Shown here one piece after another: positions 23,174-34,555 of a stretch of DNA of 64,000 nt. The position numbers were made by a program, and so were the translations under genes. The notes under the pieces are model-generated. The model made no database searches, was not told the origin of the DNA, and saw only the letters and a list, made by a program, of their open reading frames with translations. Source of the DNA: Ophioceras dolichostomum (lineage: Eukaryota; Ascomycota; Sordariomycetes; Magnaporthales; Ophioceraceae); NCBI GenBank assembly GCA_003049485.1, contig PYST01000098.1:1-64000 (forward strand). The letters run 5' to 3'. Position 1 is the stretch's first letter. Each line of letters starts with the position of its first letter.

Positions 23174-25627
23174 CTCCGCAACATCGTCAGTGGCTGCTGA
23201 CGGTGGTCCTGGGGCTGCTGGGGCGGTTGAGGAGGCTTGACAGGGGCACAATGTTGGCGATACCGTCAATGATGTGGTCGGAGAGCTGTTCTGTTTGCGG
23301 GCGGGCAAGGTCTGTCTAATACTTTTGGTCTGGGTCCCTCCCCGATGCATTGTGCGCCGGGTTATAACATCGCATAACAACATTCTTTCTCAAACTGTTC
23401 CATTTCGCCAACACGCGGAAAATTCCCGGCGCGAGAGCCACCACAGCACCTAACCTAGAGCTCCACGTTAGCAACAGTGCCCAATCCTTAGACTTGATAG
23501 GTTGTTGCCGGGACTACGATAGCGTTTGATCAAAACTGTTAGCCCTACTGCAAGGCTCGTCGCTAGAGATTCAAACTTCCAACCCTCCCACCGCCCATCA
23601 GCCCCTTGCCACAGCCTAGGTTGCACTCTACCAGCGCAGTGATTATAGCTAATACTAGCAGAGATAGAAGCTGAGAAATATCGGGCCATTGGTCTATCAC
23701 CAACGACGGCCGGGAGGTTGGAGTAGAATTTCGAACGAGGTGTAGAACAACTAGAAGAAGGAAGACTACCATTGTCGTCGGTTGCACGTGTCGGGTCTGG
23801 ATGGTTCCCGGGGGTTCCCGGGGCCGTGCGATTAGAGGACAACTAGGTGATTTTAAGAGGGAGGGGACGACGAACATGACGAAATGAAAGAGGCTCGAGG
23901 AAGAACGAGGACGGTTAGATATCGCGCCGACGTATAACACTTGAGAGACGACTTAGAGGAACGGAGAGCGGGTGTGTGAGCGAAAGCCTAGGTTCCTTGT
24001 TTAACATGATGGTAAGATTGCCGTTCACTTATGTGGTCCTTCTGTTTGTCCAGCGGTACTAGAACTTGTAATTAATTGTATCGGACCTCAGCCTACATCT
24101 TCGTCCTGCTTTTCCAACCCGAGTCGGACACGAGCACTTGACTTGCTTAACGTGATGAACCAGCGGCTCCCAATGCCCATATTCTGCTCCAGGAGCTTGT
24201 CCCTTATTCAAACCCCAGCGATGGATTTCCGAGCATCGAGACTGCTGGTCTTTCTCGGGGCCTACCGACCACGACCAGCGCCCTTTTCGCTTTTTCACCT
24301 CCGTCGCCTCCAGAATCGGCTGTCTCAGGCAGGCCCATGAGGATCACGCGGTGATTTACGCAGATTCTTCGTCCTACCATCCATCGCCCCTAGACTGCCA
24401 CTAGCGGAGTATGCCGCCACGATGAGCATGTATCGCATGTCGGCTACGCGGATCGCGGAAACGAGACGCATGACGGACGAACGGGCAGGGATGAAGTTGG
24501 CCGGACAGGGCTCTGGGCGGCCCGACGCATCTCTGCTCTGCTTTTTTCGTTGGGAGGAGAACAGGGTGAGGAGAGCGGCAAGGACAGCAAAGTAAGGGCG
24601 ACACTGTGGCCGTGGGTACCGAGAGATGATGCAACGCGAGACGTTGTGGTGATGGGAAACGGCACGCTTAACAAGGAGCCCCCACTATCACAGCAAGAAA
24701 CGACGACGCCAAGCCTCATCAAGTTGGCCGGTATTCCGAGAGCCTTATCGCATGTCTCTCGGACGGCAGTACGTGCATCTCGGCGACGAGCGCGCGCAGC
24801 CATCGGCCAAGCTGGAAGAAAAGGTCGAAAGAGGAGGCATGATCCGGCACGGTGGACCGCATGTGGAGGTATGGGTGCTCTGGGAAATTTTTCGCTGGCG
24901 AATTTAGCCGAGTTTCCCGTCCACCTGTCCCTGTCCGCCTGTTGGCCGCTCCTACAGCAGGTGGCTTTTGTACTTCGATACAAGTGAAAAGAAAAACCCA
25001 ACATGTCAATTTATTTCCTTAGATGAGCCGGACCTGCGTCATCGTCCGTCTTTTGGTGTGTGCCGGGGTTCGCTTTCAGGCTTTCGGCGTGTGCCTCCAT
25101 TTCGCTCAATATCATCCACATGGTGTGCCGTTATTTTCCCACGCGGGGAGCAATACTCCGCGAGCCTCTCCACTCCACTCTAGTGAGTTCATTCATGTTG
25201 CCCTTTCTTCCACAGCACGACCGCGAGGAGTGTTCACCCGAAGCAACCTTCGTTAACAAAAACACAACGTTCCTTATTCGTCCCTGACTCTTTCGCGTCC
25301 TCTGGCTACCCCACAATGCATTGCTGCCAATGGCGGGACATTCCTGGGCGATATCCAGACTTTTGCCGACGCGATTGACAGTCTCCACGTTATATGTGTG
25401 ATTGCGAACCCTCCATCCACCTTTACCCCCATCCAGCCCGTCCACTTCCCGGCGAGCTCCCTCTCTCCGATCCTGGGTTCAGTTCCCGTCGTCTTTCCCC
25501 TGAGCAGGCAGGGTCCAGGCTACTCACACTCCTTTTATGATCAATAGGCTCCCCTCATCCACTGAACACTCCAACGGGTGATCCAGTGCTCAGAAACTAG
25601 CACGGTGGCGAGAACATCGTACACAAG
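23174..25627. other. Intergenic region upstream of the chitin-binding gene
   Basis: Several 60-180 codon frames on both strands overlap one another. None has family similarity. A minus frame of 124 codons at 23,468-23,842 has somewhat protein-like composition but no other support. Confidence 0.4.
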
Positions 25628-26701
25628 ATGCGGTCGACAGTCCCTACCGTCACGTACGTCCTGCTCGCCTGGCTGCTCCACTTTGTCTGTGGCAGCAACG
25701 TCGGCGATGGCTTGCTCCCCGGGCGCGGGAGGCGGGATGCGCCAAACATAAGAGGAAGGGACTTGGGGCGGATGGAGTTCCACCGGCTCCTGCGGCGACA
25801 GTCAGCTCCGGACTGTGGGACACAAGGCGGTGGCAGGCGGTGCCCCGGCAATCTCTGCTGCTCGGACTACGGCTGGTGCGGTGACGGCTTCGACTACTGC
25901 AACGAGCGGTTCTGCCAGCGGCAGTACGGCCGGTGCGGCGACGCCCCTCCCGAGCCGACCACCACGTCGACCAGCACGCGGACGACTTCTACGACTTCCA
26001 CGACGCCACGGACGACAAGCACCACGTCGACGAGCACCACTCCGACAACCACCAGCACAAGCACAACTCCAACGACCACAAGCACCAGCACCAGCACAAC
26101 CACGACGCCGACTCGAGCGTCCCCGACCTCGACCTCCACCAGCACGACGCCCACTCTCCCGATCCCCAGCGGCACGATAAGCACCAACGGCCAGTGCGGC
26201 AACAGCACGACCTGCGCCGGCTCGCCCTTCGGCGACTGCTGCTCCGAGTTCTACTTCTGCGGCAACGGCGGCGCGTACTGCGGCGCGGGCTGCCGACCGG
26301 GCTTCGGGTTCTGCTTCGGCGGCGTCGTGGTGACCACCACCAGCACCTCGACCACCACGACGCCAACAACTCGCCAGGTCCCTCCCACCAGTACCAGCAC
26401 CACCACCACCACCACCACGCAGGCCCCGCCGACGACCACTTCAACCACGTCGACTTCGACGACGCCTACGACCACATCTACGAGCACGACCAGAACCACC
26501 ACCACGAGCGCCGCCGGCCCGCCCAAGCCGAGCAATGCTAGCACGGATGGACGGTGCGGGCCTGACGGTGCCGGACAGACGTGTCTCGGCACCGACTACG
26601 GGCAGTGCTGCTCCGACTTCGGCTGGTGTGGCGATTCGTTGGACCACTGCAATCCTCTGTACTGCCAAGCCCAGTTCGGCACTTGCGGGCCGGGATTTTA
26701 A
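25628..26701 (+). CDS. Secreted protein with three hevein-like chitin-binding (CBM18) domains
   Basis: Intronless 357-residue protein. A signal peptide covers about residues 1-22 (hydrophobic VLLAWLLHFVC core), followed by dibasic sites (GRGRR, LLRR) that could be Kex2 cleaved. Three eight-cysteine-type CBM18 modules are visible: about 63-103 with CCSDYGWCG, about 187-231 with CCSEFYFCG, and about 304-355 with CCSDFGWCG. Thr/Ser-rich linkers of about 80 and 70 residues separate them and are likely heavily O-mannosylated. There is no catalytic domain, so the protein probably binds chitin at the cell wall or outside the cell; shielding of wall chitin is one role known for such proteins. The GC-rich ACC/ACG codon repeats of the linkers cause long shadow frames on both strands. 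Confidence 0.92.
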   Translation: MRSTVPTVTYVLLAWLLHFVCGSNVGDGLLPGRGRRDAPNIRGRDLGRMEFHRLLRRQSAPDCGTQGGGRRCPGNLCCSDYGWCGDGFDYCNERFCQRQYGRCGDAPPEPTTTSTSTRTTSTTSTTPRTTSTTSTSTTPTTTSTSTTPTTTSTSTSTTTTPTRASPTSTSTSTTPTLPIPSGTISTNGQCGNSTTCAGSPFGDCCSEFYFCGNGGAYCGAGCRPGFGFCFGGVVVTTTSTSTTTTPTTRQVPPTSTSTTTTTTTQAPPTTTSTTSTSTTPTTTSTSTTRTTTTSAAGPPKPSNASTDGRCGPDGAGQTCLGTDYGQCCSDFGWCGDSLDHCNPLYCQAQFGTCGPGF

Positions 26702-27392
26702 AGGGGGCGTGTTGGTTGGCCGGCGGTGAAGGGGAGTGTGTTGTTGGTATGGGAGGGAGAGCCTTCGTCGAAGTTCGAAGTTTGAGTGACGGGCCGCATT
26801 TGGAAGGGGTGTGAAGGACACTTGCAGCCACCGAAAATATGAGAGCGGGGGATCTTTGGGGACGAGGTACGCTAGCCTGTTGTAAATAGTAGTATTGTCA
26901 CGTACCTACGTGAGGAGAGGGGTAGGCGATGTAGACGGACCGCTTTTTAAGGAGGCAAGGTGCAGTACATAATAATTACTCTTGATCTTGCAGAGCTGAC
27001 CGCCTCCCCGGACAGGGCTATGATTATTAGGTCGTCCGTAGCGATGCTGTGACTATCCGTTTTGTTTGGGTCTTTCGTGTCAGGCTAGGGATGATGCGTA
27101 CAGTTTTACTACCACCCTACCCTTCTCATGCTCCTGAGGACACCCATCCTCTACCACTGACTGCACGGATGATTAGGCCAAGTAGGTGATATCCCTACGC
27201 TCGGTACATCCCGGTTCTCTCTACCACCTACGTACACCACGCTGCTAATCAACACAGAGGAAACAAGGCCGAGAAAACGGGCCAAGAAGGAGAACTTCGA
27301 AAGGCACGGAGAGTCATCAGGGACCCGACAGAGGCGGTTTGCGTGGAAGAATGAGGAATCCCTCCTAACAACGGTCCATGTTGAACCACGGT

Positions 27393-27414
27393 TGGGTGCA
27401 CTTCCGTGCACCCA
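27393..27414. repeat. Perfect 9-bp inverted repeat
   Basis: TGGGTGCAC at 27,393-27,401 pairs exactly with 27,406-27,414 across a TTCC loop. It lies about 70 bp from a second perfect hairpin. Confidence 0.85.
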
Positions 27415-27480
27415 CGTGGACGAGTTGCCTCAGTCACCAAGGCAGCCCCCTCGACAGACCTTAGGTCACGTGGGCCCCTT

Positions 27481-27504
27481 GGAATCGCTTACAAAAGCGA
27501 TTCC
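27481..27504. repeat. Perfect 10-bp inverted repeat
   Basis: GGAATCGCTT at 27,481-27,490 pairs exactly with 27,495-27,504 across an ACAA loop. No T-run follows, and bacterial-type termination does not apply in this genome. Confidence 0.85.
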
Positions 27505-27807
27505 TCCGACTCACGCGTAGACTAGCTTTACTCTTCCCTGTACATCATCAGAATCAACAGATTGGTTTACCACGCGCGTGTTTGCTTTTTTCCCCTTGAA
27601 GCCCAACCAACAGTCCACGTTTGTTCAATGAGTAGGTACTGTAGACGCATATCCCCAAATATCATTTTTTGCACGTCGACAAACGAAGGAACCGAAGGCC
27701 ACCGGTCCTCGTAAAAATGCATGGGGGACGGTGTAGCTGAATTCGACTTCTCTGTCGCCGCCGGCTGGGATGGGGACGGCGACGCGGACGCTGACGTCGA
27801 GGTATTC

Positions 27808-27957
27808 GCTGATTCTAAACTTGAGGTCGAGTTTGATTTTCATATTGTCGACATACATAGGTAGCTAGGTATAGTTAGCTGTATTCGGCGTACAGTTGGC
27901 GGGTGCTGATCTTAAACTTAAGGTTTAGTTTGATTTTCATATTGTCGATATATATAG
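27808..27957. repeat. Pair of 53-bp direct repeats
   Basis: 27,808-27,860 and 27,905-27,957 are the same length and match at 46 of 53 positions. Six of the seven differences are transitions, mostly C in the first copy and T in the second. The first copy reads in frame as ADSKLEVEFDFHIVDIHR; in the second the same frame is interrupted by TAG. Confidence 0.8.
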
Positions 27958-27972
27958 AGATGTATTTGAGTT

Positions 27973-28598
27973 ATGGTTGTGGTGGTATCGTGGGTGCTGG
28001 ATGTTGAGCGAATGTTTGTGGTATGCGATCTTGTCATCCTCCAGGTGCGTAACCTTCTTCGTACTATGTTCGACGATATCTGGAACGGCGCGCTAAGCCC
28101 AACCCGGGCGACGGCCCTGCCCAGTGAGTCTTGTTTTCCCTTTTTTTGTATATCAAATACTACTATCTCCATGATCACGCATCCCGCAACGCCAAACACT
28201 TCCCAACACAAAACTTTTTTCAGTTCTCTTCTCATATCAAATACTATCTCTACGATCACCCATCCCGCGTCGCCGAACACCTCCCGATACAAAACTACTA
28301 GAGTTTATTCTCTGAATCACCGTCTTGTAAACAAGCCACGGTGCCTGGAGATTGTGACCAGATCCCGGCGGCAGCCCCGGCTCCTGACCCACTGGCTGTC
28401 ATAACGCTCATCCGATACCACTTCAGGCCGAGCTATGAGCTCCGGGTTGTCGTCGCGTGGGCTGCCGCCTCTCAGAACGTCTTGGTCGGCTGGGGTGTGA
28501 TAAGGTGGGACCCTGACGACGATGGCTACGACGGCAACGACGAGTACGACGGCGGTGAGGACGAGGACGAGGCCGGTGATGACTTCTGGCCCCCCTAG
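27973..28598 (+). CDS. Possible small two-exon gene with an acidic tail
   Basis: A candidate 137-residue protein from exons 27,973-28,123 and 28,336-28,598. The 212-bp intron has a GTGAGT donor and an AAG acceptor, and the phase closes. The second exon reads DPLAVITLIRYHFRPSYELR, then a hydrophobic/Trp segment, and ends in a DPDDDGYDGNDEYDGGED-type acidic tail. No family is recognised. The first exon is less convincing, and its ATG lies in sequence that also looks non-coding. The intron contains a tandem duplication (28,150-28,214 and 28,234-28,295). Confidence 0.3.
28150..28295. repeat. Pair of imperfect direct repeats, about 62-65 bp
   Basis: 28,150-28,214 and 28,234-28,295 share the order ATATCAAATACT, ATCTC, GATCAC, CATCCCGC, CGCC and ACAAAAC with scattered substitutions and a 3-bp length difference. 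This is the second direct duplication within 500 bp. Confidence 0.75.
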
Positions 28599-28649
28599 CC
28601 GCGCAGAGGAGACGTGCCGGGCTGGGTCGGCTCACATTTGCAGAGTACG

Positions 28650-28674
28650 TTTTTTTTTTTTAAAAAAAAAAAAA
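28650..28674. repeat. T12/A13 palindromic homopolymer
   Basis: Twelve T residues (28,650-28,661) are followed immediately by thirteen A residues (28,662-28,674), a self-complementary tract that could form a hairpin or act as a nucleosome-excluding element. Confidence 0.85.
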
Positions 28675-31318
28675 TCCGTCCCACAAAATGCGTTTCTATC
28701 ATCACTGTTGGAAAGGCAGGGTAGACGGGACGAGTGCATGCACAAGTTGGTCTGGAGAGGGGGTTGTGGTTGTTCTGATTCATGGTTGTTCTCAGCTAGG
28801 TTTGCGACGGAGTCGCTGGAAGAGAAGTGCTAGCTATATGGTGGAGAGTGGGGCTCGCGCTGTTGCCTGGGATCTGAGGCAACATTCCCAGTAACTGCCA
28901 TTGCCCTACGTCACTGGGAGCTCGCACCTGATTGACCAACAATCACCTTTCTGAGTGCCACTCATAATAGAGCTAACATATGTCGCGACTGCAGGCAAAC
29001 TCGCTCGCCACCTTTTGTCCGCCCTTCCCCCTGACGCTCCCCCCAGCCCCCGCACCCGCCCCTGGCCGACACCAGCGCCAGCAAGATGTCAACGAAAGAT
29101 CTTTTTTCGTAGCGATGATCCCGTAAGTCGATGAGGTAACTCCACCCCATTCGAAACTGCCCCAGGGTGCTAGTACTACGAAAACTAACAACAACGCGGG
29201 CAAGGTTATGACAAGCAGCGCAAACGTGGAAGAAGGGAGGTGGGTACCCGGCCTATAGAAATATATAGTTCGTTAACGTTATAGTTATATACATTTATAT
29301 ATTTTCTACATATATACATAAATTGATACTCTATCTGGTGTAGCCTCACTCAAGGCTGGAGGAATATCGGCTCGAGCAGAGCTATCGGCGTTTCTCTCTG
29401 TCTCTCTGTCTTCGATGATGGTGGTCCCATCCCGTGGCGCGCGCCGCGCTTTTTAACCCCTGAGGTTCTGATGAACTTGGGCCATAGTCCGCATCGAGTA
29501 TTACCTCAAGTCAAATGTGCCATGCTCCCCACCAGGTGCCAATTCCTCACAGAATGTCGAGGTATTCGCTAATGAACGGTGTTGCCTCAGAACCCAGAGG
29601 TGAACGAGGGCTGGCCAAGGCACGCTTCTTACAAGAACACATAACGATGATGGTCACTACAAACGGTTACCAAGGCGTGCGCAAACCCACGATCCGGGTA
29701 GTAGGAGGGGTTCTATAGAAGAGACGCAAGCCGGGCCTGTCGTGAAGATCGAGGTGATCCGTGCGAGGAACCAGTCAACACCACGCCTAGTTAGCCACTT
29801 GGTTCGATCAGTAGGATCATTGGGATCCAGTGGGGTCTTTTTTAAGTCCGGGGGTAAGGGGGGAGGGGGGTCTCGACCTAGCACGACGCAACGGGATCTT
29901 AGGGCCAAAAATACATATCACGTATCAAAGAGGTGAGGTGCCTGCCAGAGGAGAAGAGCGCCGTGCTGAAAGGAGGGGGGCAAGGGTGCGGCGGGCGTTT
30001 GTCTAGGTGATCGTACAGGCCACATCATCGATCTCGTGGTCGATAGGGTTGGCTTGGCTCCAAGGTCCCGTTCGGCCACACTGTAGAAAACCAGTCAATG
30101 TTGAAACCGAACGTCAACGTCGAGAGTTCCTATATTTGACCAGAGAGTAATGCTGATGCCGACGCGTTTCGGTACGGCGGGCTGACGCAGAAGATATAGG
30201 AGGAACTTTGAGCTTCTCTTAAGGTTCGAGTTTGGTTGCCGAAAGCTGTCTTGAACCAAGACGATCAACGGTTCGCCAGTGAGGTGGGGTGTTACCTTCC
30301 GTTTATGTCGACCCCGGGCAGCGCGTACGGGCAAATTACCGGCCATACCCTATGAGAGACGACTTGCCCTTCTGCCTACGCGTCGGGGGCAGGCCTCGTC
30401 GCTTAGCAGCAGGCTATGCTCTCCGTGCCTTGCACAGGAAGCCCTGGAGAATGGAGCGGTTCCGGAGATACACCCTGTCCAATGCCCTACCACTTGCAAT
30501 AACCAGTGTTTCCAGCTTGAGTGGGACATTGCTAGGCTTGAGATCGGCTCGACGCTTTGAGGGCAACGAACTTGAAGGAAGGTATGGGCGTTAATGCTAA
30601 CAGGGCAAATCGATCTGATAATTAGCAGCATGTCTAGATCCGTGTTTTGAGAGCAGCGAGCCGTTAGGCTAGATGGGTGTACACGTAAGCTCTGAAAGAC
30701 AGACAGTCCAAGTGAGAAGAAACGCCGTACGGATAGTCCCACCCAAAAAAAACCGCAGTTTTTCTGTCTTTCACTCTGGCTTGGTGGGTACGAGGCTGAG
30801 GGACCCGTGGAGATATTCCTATACACCACCCAATGCAGTGCCACTAGTCGTTAGCTTAAGAGAGCGTAAGGCTAACGCGGTCACGACCATATCACAGAAC
30901 ACAAGGGATCAAAAGCAAGTAAAGGTCATCGATCCCCGAAGCGATCGAATATCGGAAGACGGGACAAGAGACAGGCGCAAGAGCAACCGGGAACCATTCT
31001 TCTTCCGATCTCACAGCGCTTGGACGCCGGATCGATGATTGTTGTAGTTGTTGTTGCTTGGTTTAACAAATAGACCAAAAAGGGCGGGGTATAAGTAGAT
31101 CGATGAGATAATAGCTCTTCCGAGAGAGCCCTTCCTGATTCCTCTCCTTTCTCTCCTTGCTTCTTGCGCCTGCTTCCACCTCCCCGATATCCCCCAGTGT
31201 TTGTGTGTCTGCCTCGTTGTTGTTATTGGTGTTGCTTTGTTGCTCAACATTAAGATTATATACCTAACCTGATAAGTTACGTGATCAGGTGTCTCGATGT
31301 CAGTGCAATGTTCATCCT
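28675..31318. other. Intergenic region
   Basis: No supported gene. The segment 29,250-29,330 is strongly AT-rich (TATATA-type). Frames of 60-160 codons at 29.5-30.9 kb overlap one another on both strands and have no family similarity. Confidence 0.45.
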
Positions 31319-34300
31319 TCAGCCCTCCCTCCAGATGTGAGTGTCGCCAAGGCTGATCGAGCTCGACGTACTACCGCCGTGGGGTGGCCCTCCACTTGCG
31401 ATGCCACCGCCGCCTTGACTCTGGTCCGGGGCCGCCGACGTCCGGCGCGAGGACGACGGCTGTGGCGAAATCTCCGCGAAGATGTTGTTGCCGCCCCCGT
31501 CGTCGTACCTGTCTTCCAGGTCTGACTCGGGCTCGGACGGCTGAGACTCGGGGATGATTGGCGGAGGATCGTCGTAGACCCACGGTTGTTCGAGACTACG
31601 ATGAGCACGTTGTCTGTTAGCTGCCTACTATCCAAGCACACAGAAGCAGGATGGTCTATGCGGCCATAGGATGTAACGAAAAGAGAACGGGGCGACTCAC
31701 GGTACAGTGAAGCTTGGGTTGACAAACCGCAAACCTCGCTCTCTATCCTCGTCAACCGTAGACATCCGCCGCCAGGGGACATTCCTCGTCCTCCTGCGTA
31801 TCCCAACGACAGCCTCCGCGCGGCCGAGGACGCCCTGCCCCTCAGTCGTGTGGAGTGGATCGTCAACGTCCGCGACGGCTTCCTCGTCCGCCGCCGCCTC
31901 CTCGCGACGGATGCTCCGCAGGGAGATGTACTTGGTCAGCGGCTCGAACCTCCTACGGAAGTAGTAGCTGTACCAAATCGTGGCCGCCAGCAGGGGGACG
32001 ACCAGCGCGGCCGTCACGAACGCCTTCTTGAGCGCCAGGATGCCCGACATGGCGACCTGGGCAACGAGCAGGCCCAATATGCACCGGCGGGCGATGATCC
32101 GCCACGCGCCCCCCGTCGCGTGACGGGGCGCGTCCATGGCGTACAAGAGCTGGTACTTGTACGTGTAGAAGCCGAGGGTGAAGTACACGACGCCCAACAG
32201 GAGCACGAGGTATCCGCCCGGCAGGACGCTGTACACCAGGCACAGGATGAAGACGAGCAGCGCCGTGGGCAGGTAGAAGCCGTAGCTGAAAACGGGCGGC
32301 TGGTCGACCAGCTTGCGCTCCCGGGGCGTCTTGGCGGCGAACTTAAGGAACGGGTACAAGAAGACGGACCCGAACTCGAGCAGGCGGAAGGGGAACAGGC
32401 CCAAGCCCTGCAACATGATGAAGTTGATGTAGAAGACGTTCAGCCGCACGATCTCGCGCGCCAGGTGGCTGGCAATGAGCGTGAGGTCGCGGATGTTGTC
32501 GTTGACGACGGTCCAAAAGTTGGACGCCGTGCCGAAGACGGTGAAGACGAGGAAGATATTGAAGAAGTTGAAGAAGAAGTTCTTGGAGATGATAGATAGC
32601 TCGACCTCGCCCTGGCTCAGCTGGCCTTGCTTGTTGGAGAGGTAGTCGTAGAAGAAGGGCACGGCCACGTTGAGGGCGGACACCACGATGGTCGGAAGAC
32701 CCGTCTGGACGAGCGCCTTGATCGTTTCATGGTGCCGGAGCCAGCCCGAGAGGCTGGGCCACCACTTTTCGATGGTGCAGAGAGACAACAGCGATGCCAG
32801 CCAGGCTACGGGCGCGAGCCACACGACGGACAGAATGCCGATGAAGATGGTGATGAGCCATGACCGGAAGCGGCGGATGCCACGGGGCGCGTATGTGTTG
32901 TGCCAAACCACGTCAGAGGGCGCTGGGGCGAGCTTGGTGAGCAGCTGCCCTGGACGCGGGTCGAGGAGTGCCTGCGTTGCCATCTGGCAGGCGGCGATGG
33001 AGTCCATGGTCACGAAGGCAATGTCGGCCGGCTCGTACTTCTTCTTTCGCGCTACCACGATGCGCTCGTCGAGCTGTCGGAGCTTCTCCTCGTAGTAGTC
33101 GATGGCGTCCGTCTTGCGACTCTGCAGGCCGAAGAAGCCGTACCACAGCCGGGTCGTGGGCCGCTCCCGCTCGATGTACTGGTGCGCCCCGACCTCGTCG
33201 TCTCTGAGGAGCCGGCCGTTCTCGCCAGCAGCCGCCTCCTCGTCGACGTCCCCGCTGTCCGCTACAGCAGCACTCGCTCGGGCGCGGGTCCGCGCGGCGT
33301 CGTCATTCAGCGCATGCTGCTCGGGCGCCTTCGTGAGATACTTGGCCCACGACGCTTCGAGCTGGCTCAGCACGCTTTGCCTGTGGGCGACGAGTCGGTC
33401 GAGTGGGGCCCAGTCCCGGCACAGGGTGACGCTCTCAACCTTGCCGATCTCCAGCTTCTCGACAAGATCCCTAATTTTATCCTCGGATCGAAGATCGGTG
33501 GGTATGCCGGTGAGCCGGAACGTCCGATCGGTGACGGTCGACTGCGTGCCCAGGTAGTCCTGGCGGATGCGTATGATCTTGAACGTCTCGGAGTTGAGGA
33601 ACCAGATGGTGAGCAATGTGAAGAAGTATATGAACACCAGGTACGCCCACAGGAAGCCCATGTCTGGATTCCAGCTGTTGTCATCCCCGGGCTCCGTATC
33701 GTTGTCGGCGGGCAGAAAAGGCTGGTGGGCCATGTAGAGCATCGTCGGGCCGGACGAGGAGGCTGATCGCTGGGTATACGGGTCGGAGTAGAGGTAAGGA
33801 GAAGAGTTCGTCGCGTTGCTACCGCCCATCTCCTGCCCGAAGTAGTGATGAATGGGCGCGAGGACTGCGGCGGCGAAGAAGAGCATCGTGAACAGGAGCC
33901 GCATCGACATCTTGAAGAATGACAGGAACTAGAGCATTTCCCCAACACAACCCGCACCAGCGGTCCACCAAACGTTAGCAACGAGGTGAACTGGATACCT
34001 TGTGTCACTTGTCGCAGCTATTCCAGCGAGGAAAATAGCGGAGCGGGACCAGAGTCGGCGCATACCACAAACGCATCCAGCCCGCCGCACGCGAGCACCT
34101 GCTCCTCCGTTATTTTATAGAGCGCGGGCATCCATCCGAAGAACGAGTCCGGAAGCTGCGGGAGGCCGATCGCGGGGTCGAGATGTCGTTTTCGCGCGGC
34201 GTATAGGGTCTTCCATCGTGGTCGGAGGAACTACAACTCAAGAGCGCCGAGTACACATCACTCGGGGAAATATCGTTAGCCAACTGATGTCGAAAGTTAG

Positions 34301-34555
34301 AGCTCTGAGTCGAGGGAGCCAGAGCTAGAGGTAGATAGATAACTAGGTAGGTACCTAGTCGCCAAGGTAGCTACTTAGACAGGAAAGGAGGATACAAAGC
34401 TAAGCTCTTACACAGAAAGCGAGGAATGCGGACACGCCAAGGACCAGCGACAGCACGGCCTGGACCTCGATATCCCTCGTCCCCGGCTCGACGGCTTGGT
34501 TGCCGTCGCATTTCGTATCGTTGTCGGGCGGCTTCTGGGAGGCGAAGATATCCAT
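31319..34555 (-). CDS. OSCA/CSC1-like calcium-permeable stress-gated cation channel
   Basis: Predicted 937 residues from four exons: 34,412-34,555, 34,066-34,230, 31,701-33,928 and 31,319-31,595. Introns are 181, 135-137 and 105 bp and every junction keeps phase. Exon 1 begins MDIFASQKPP and carries the first membrane helix (IEVQAVLSLVLGVSAFLAFC). Exon 2 continues FLRPRWKTLYAARKRH, a conserved family segment, and leads into the second helix. Exon 3 holds the large cytosolic PHM7-type loop (ESVTLCRDWAPLDRL; HNTYAPRGIRRF) and the RSN1/DUF221 transmembrane block with NFFFNFFNIFLVFTVFG and GLGLFPFRLLEFGS. The last exon is a hydrophilic tail (EQPWVYDDPPPIIPE). Such channels open on osmotic or mechanical stress. 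The internal ATG at 33,910 is not the true start, because it would lose the first two membrane helices. Confidence 0.9.

Larger units (their letters stand above)
26702..27972. other. Intergenic region with hairpins and a duplicated segment
   Basis: No supported gene on either strand. It contains two perfect hairpins (27.4-27.5 kb) and the first of two pairs of direct repeats described separately. A 77-codon minus frame (27,625-27,858) and a 47-codon acidic plus frame (27,720-27,863) overlap each other and cannot be told apart. Confidence 0.45.

Noticed and set aside
25933..26541. His/Asp-rich frame over the chitin-binding gene
   Set aside because: It is the shifted reading of the ACC/ACG Thr codon repeats in the linkers.
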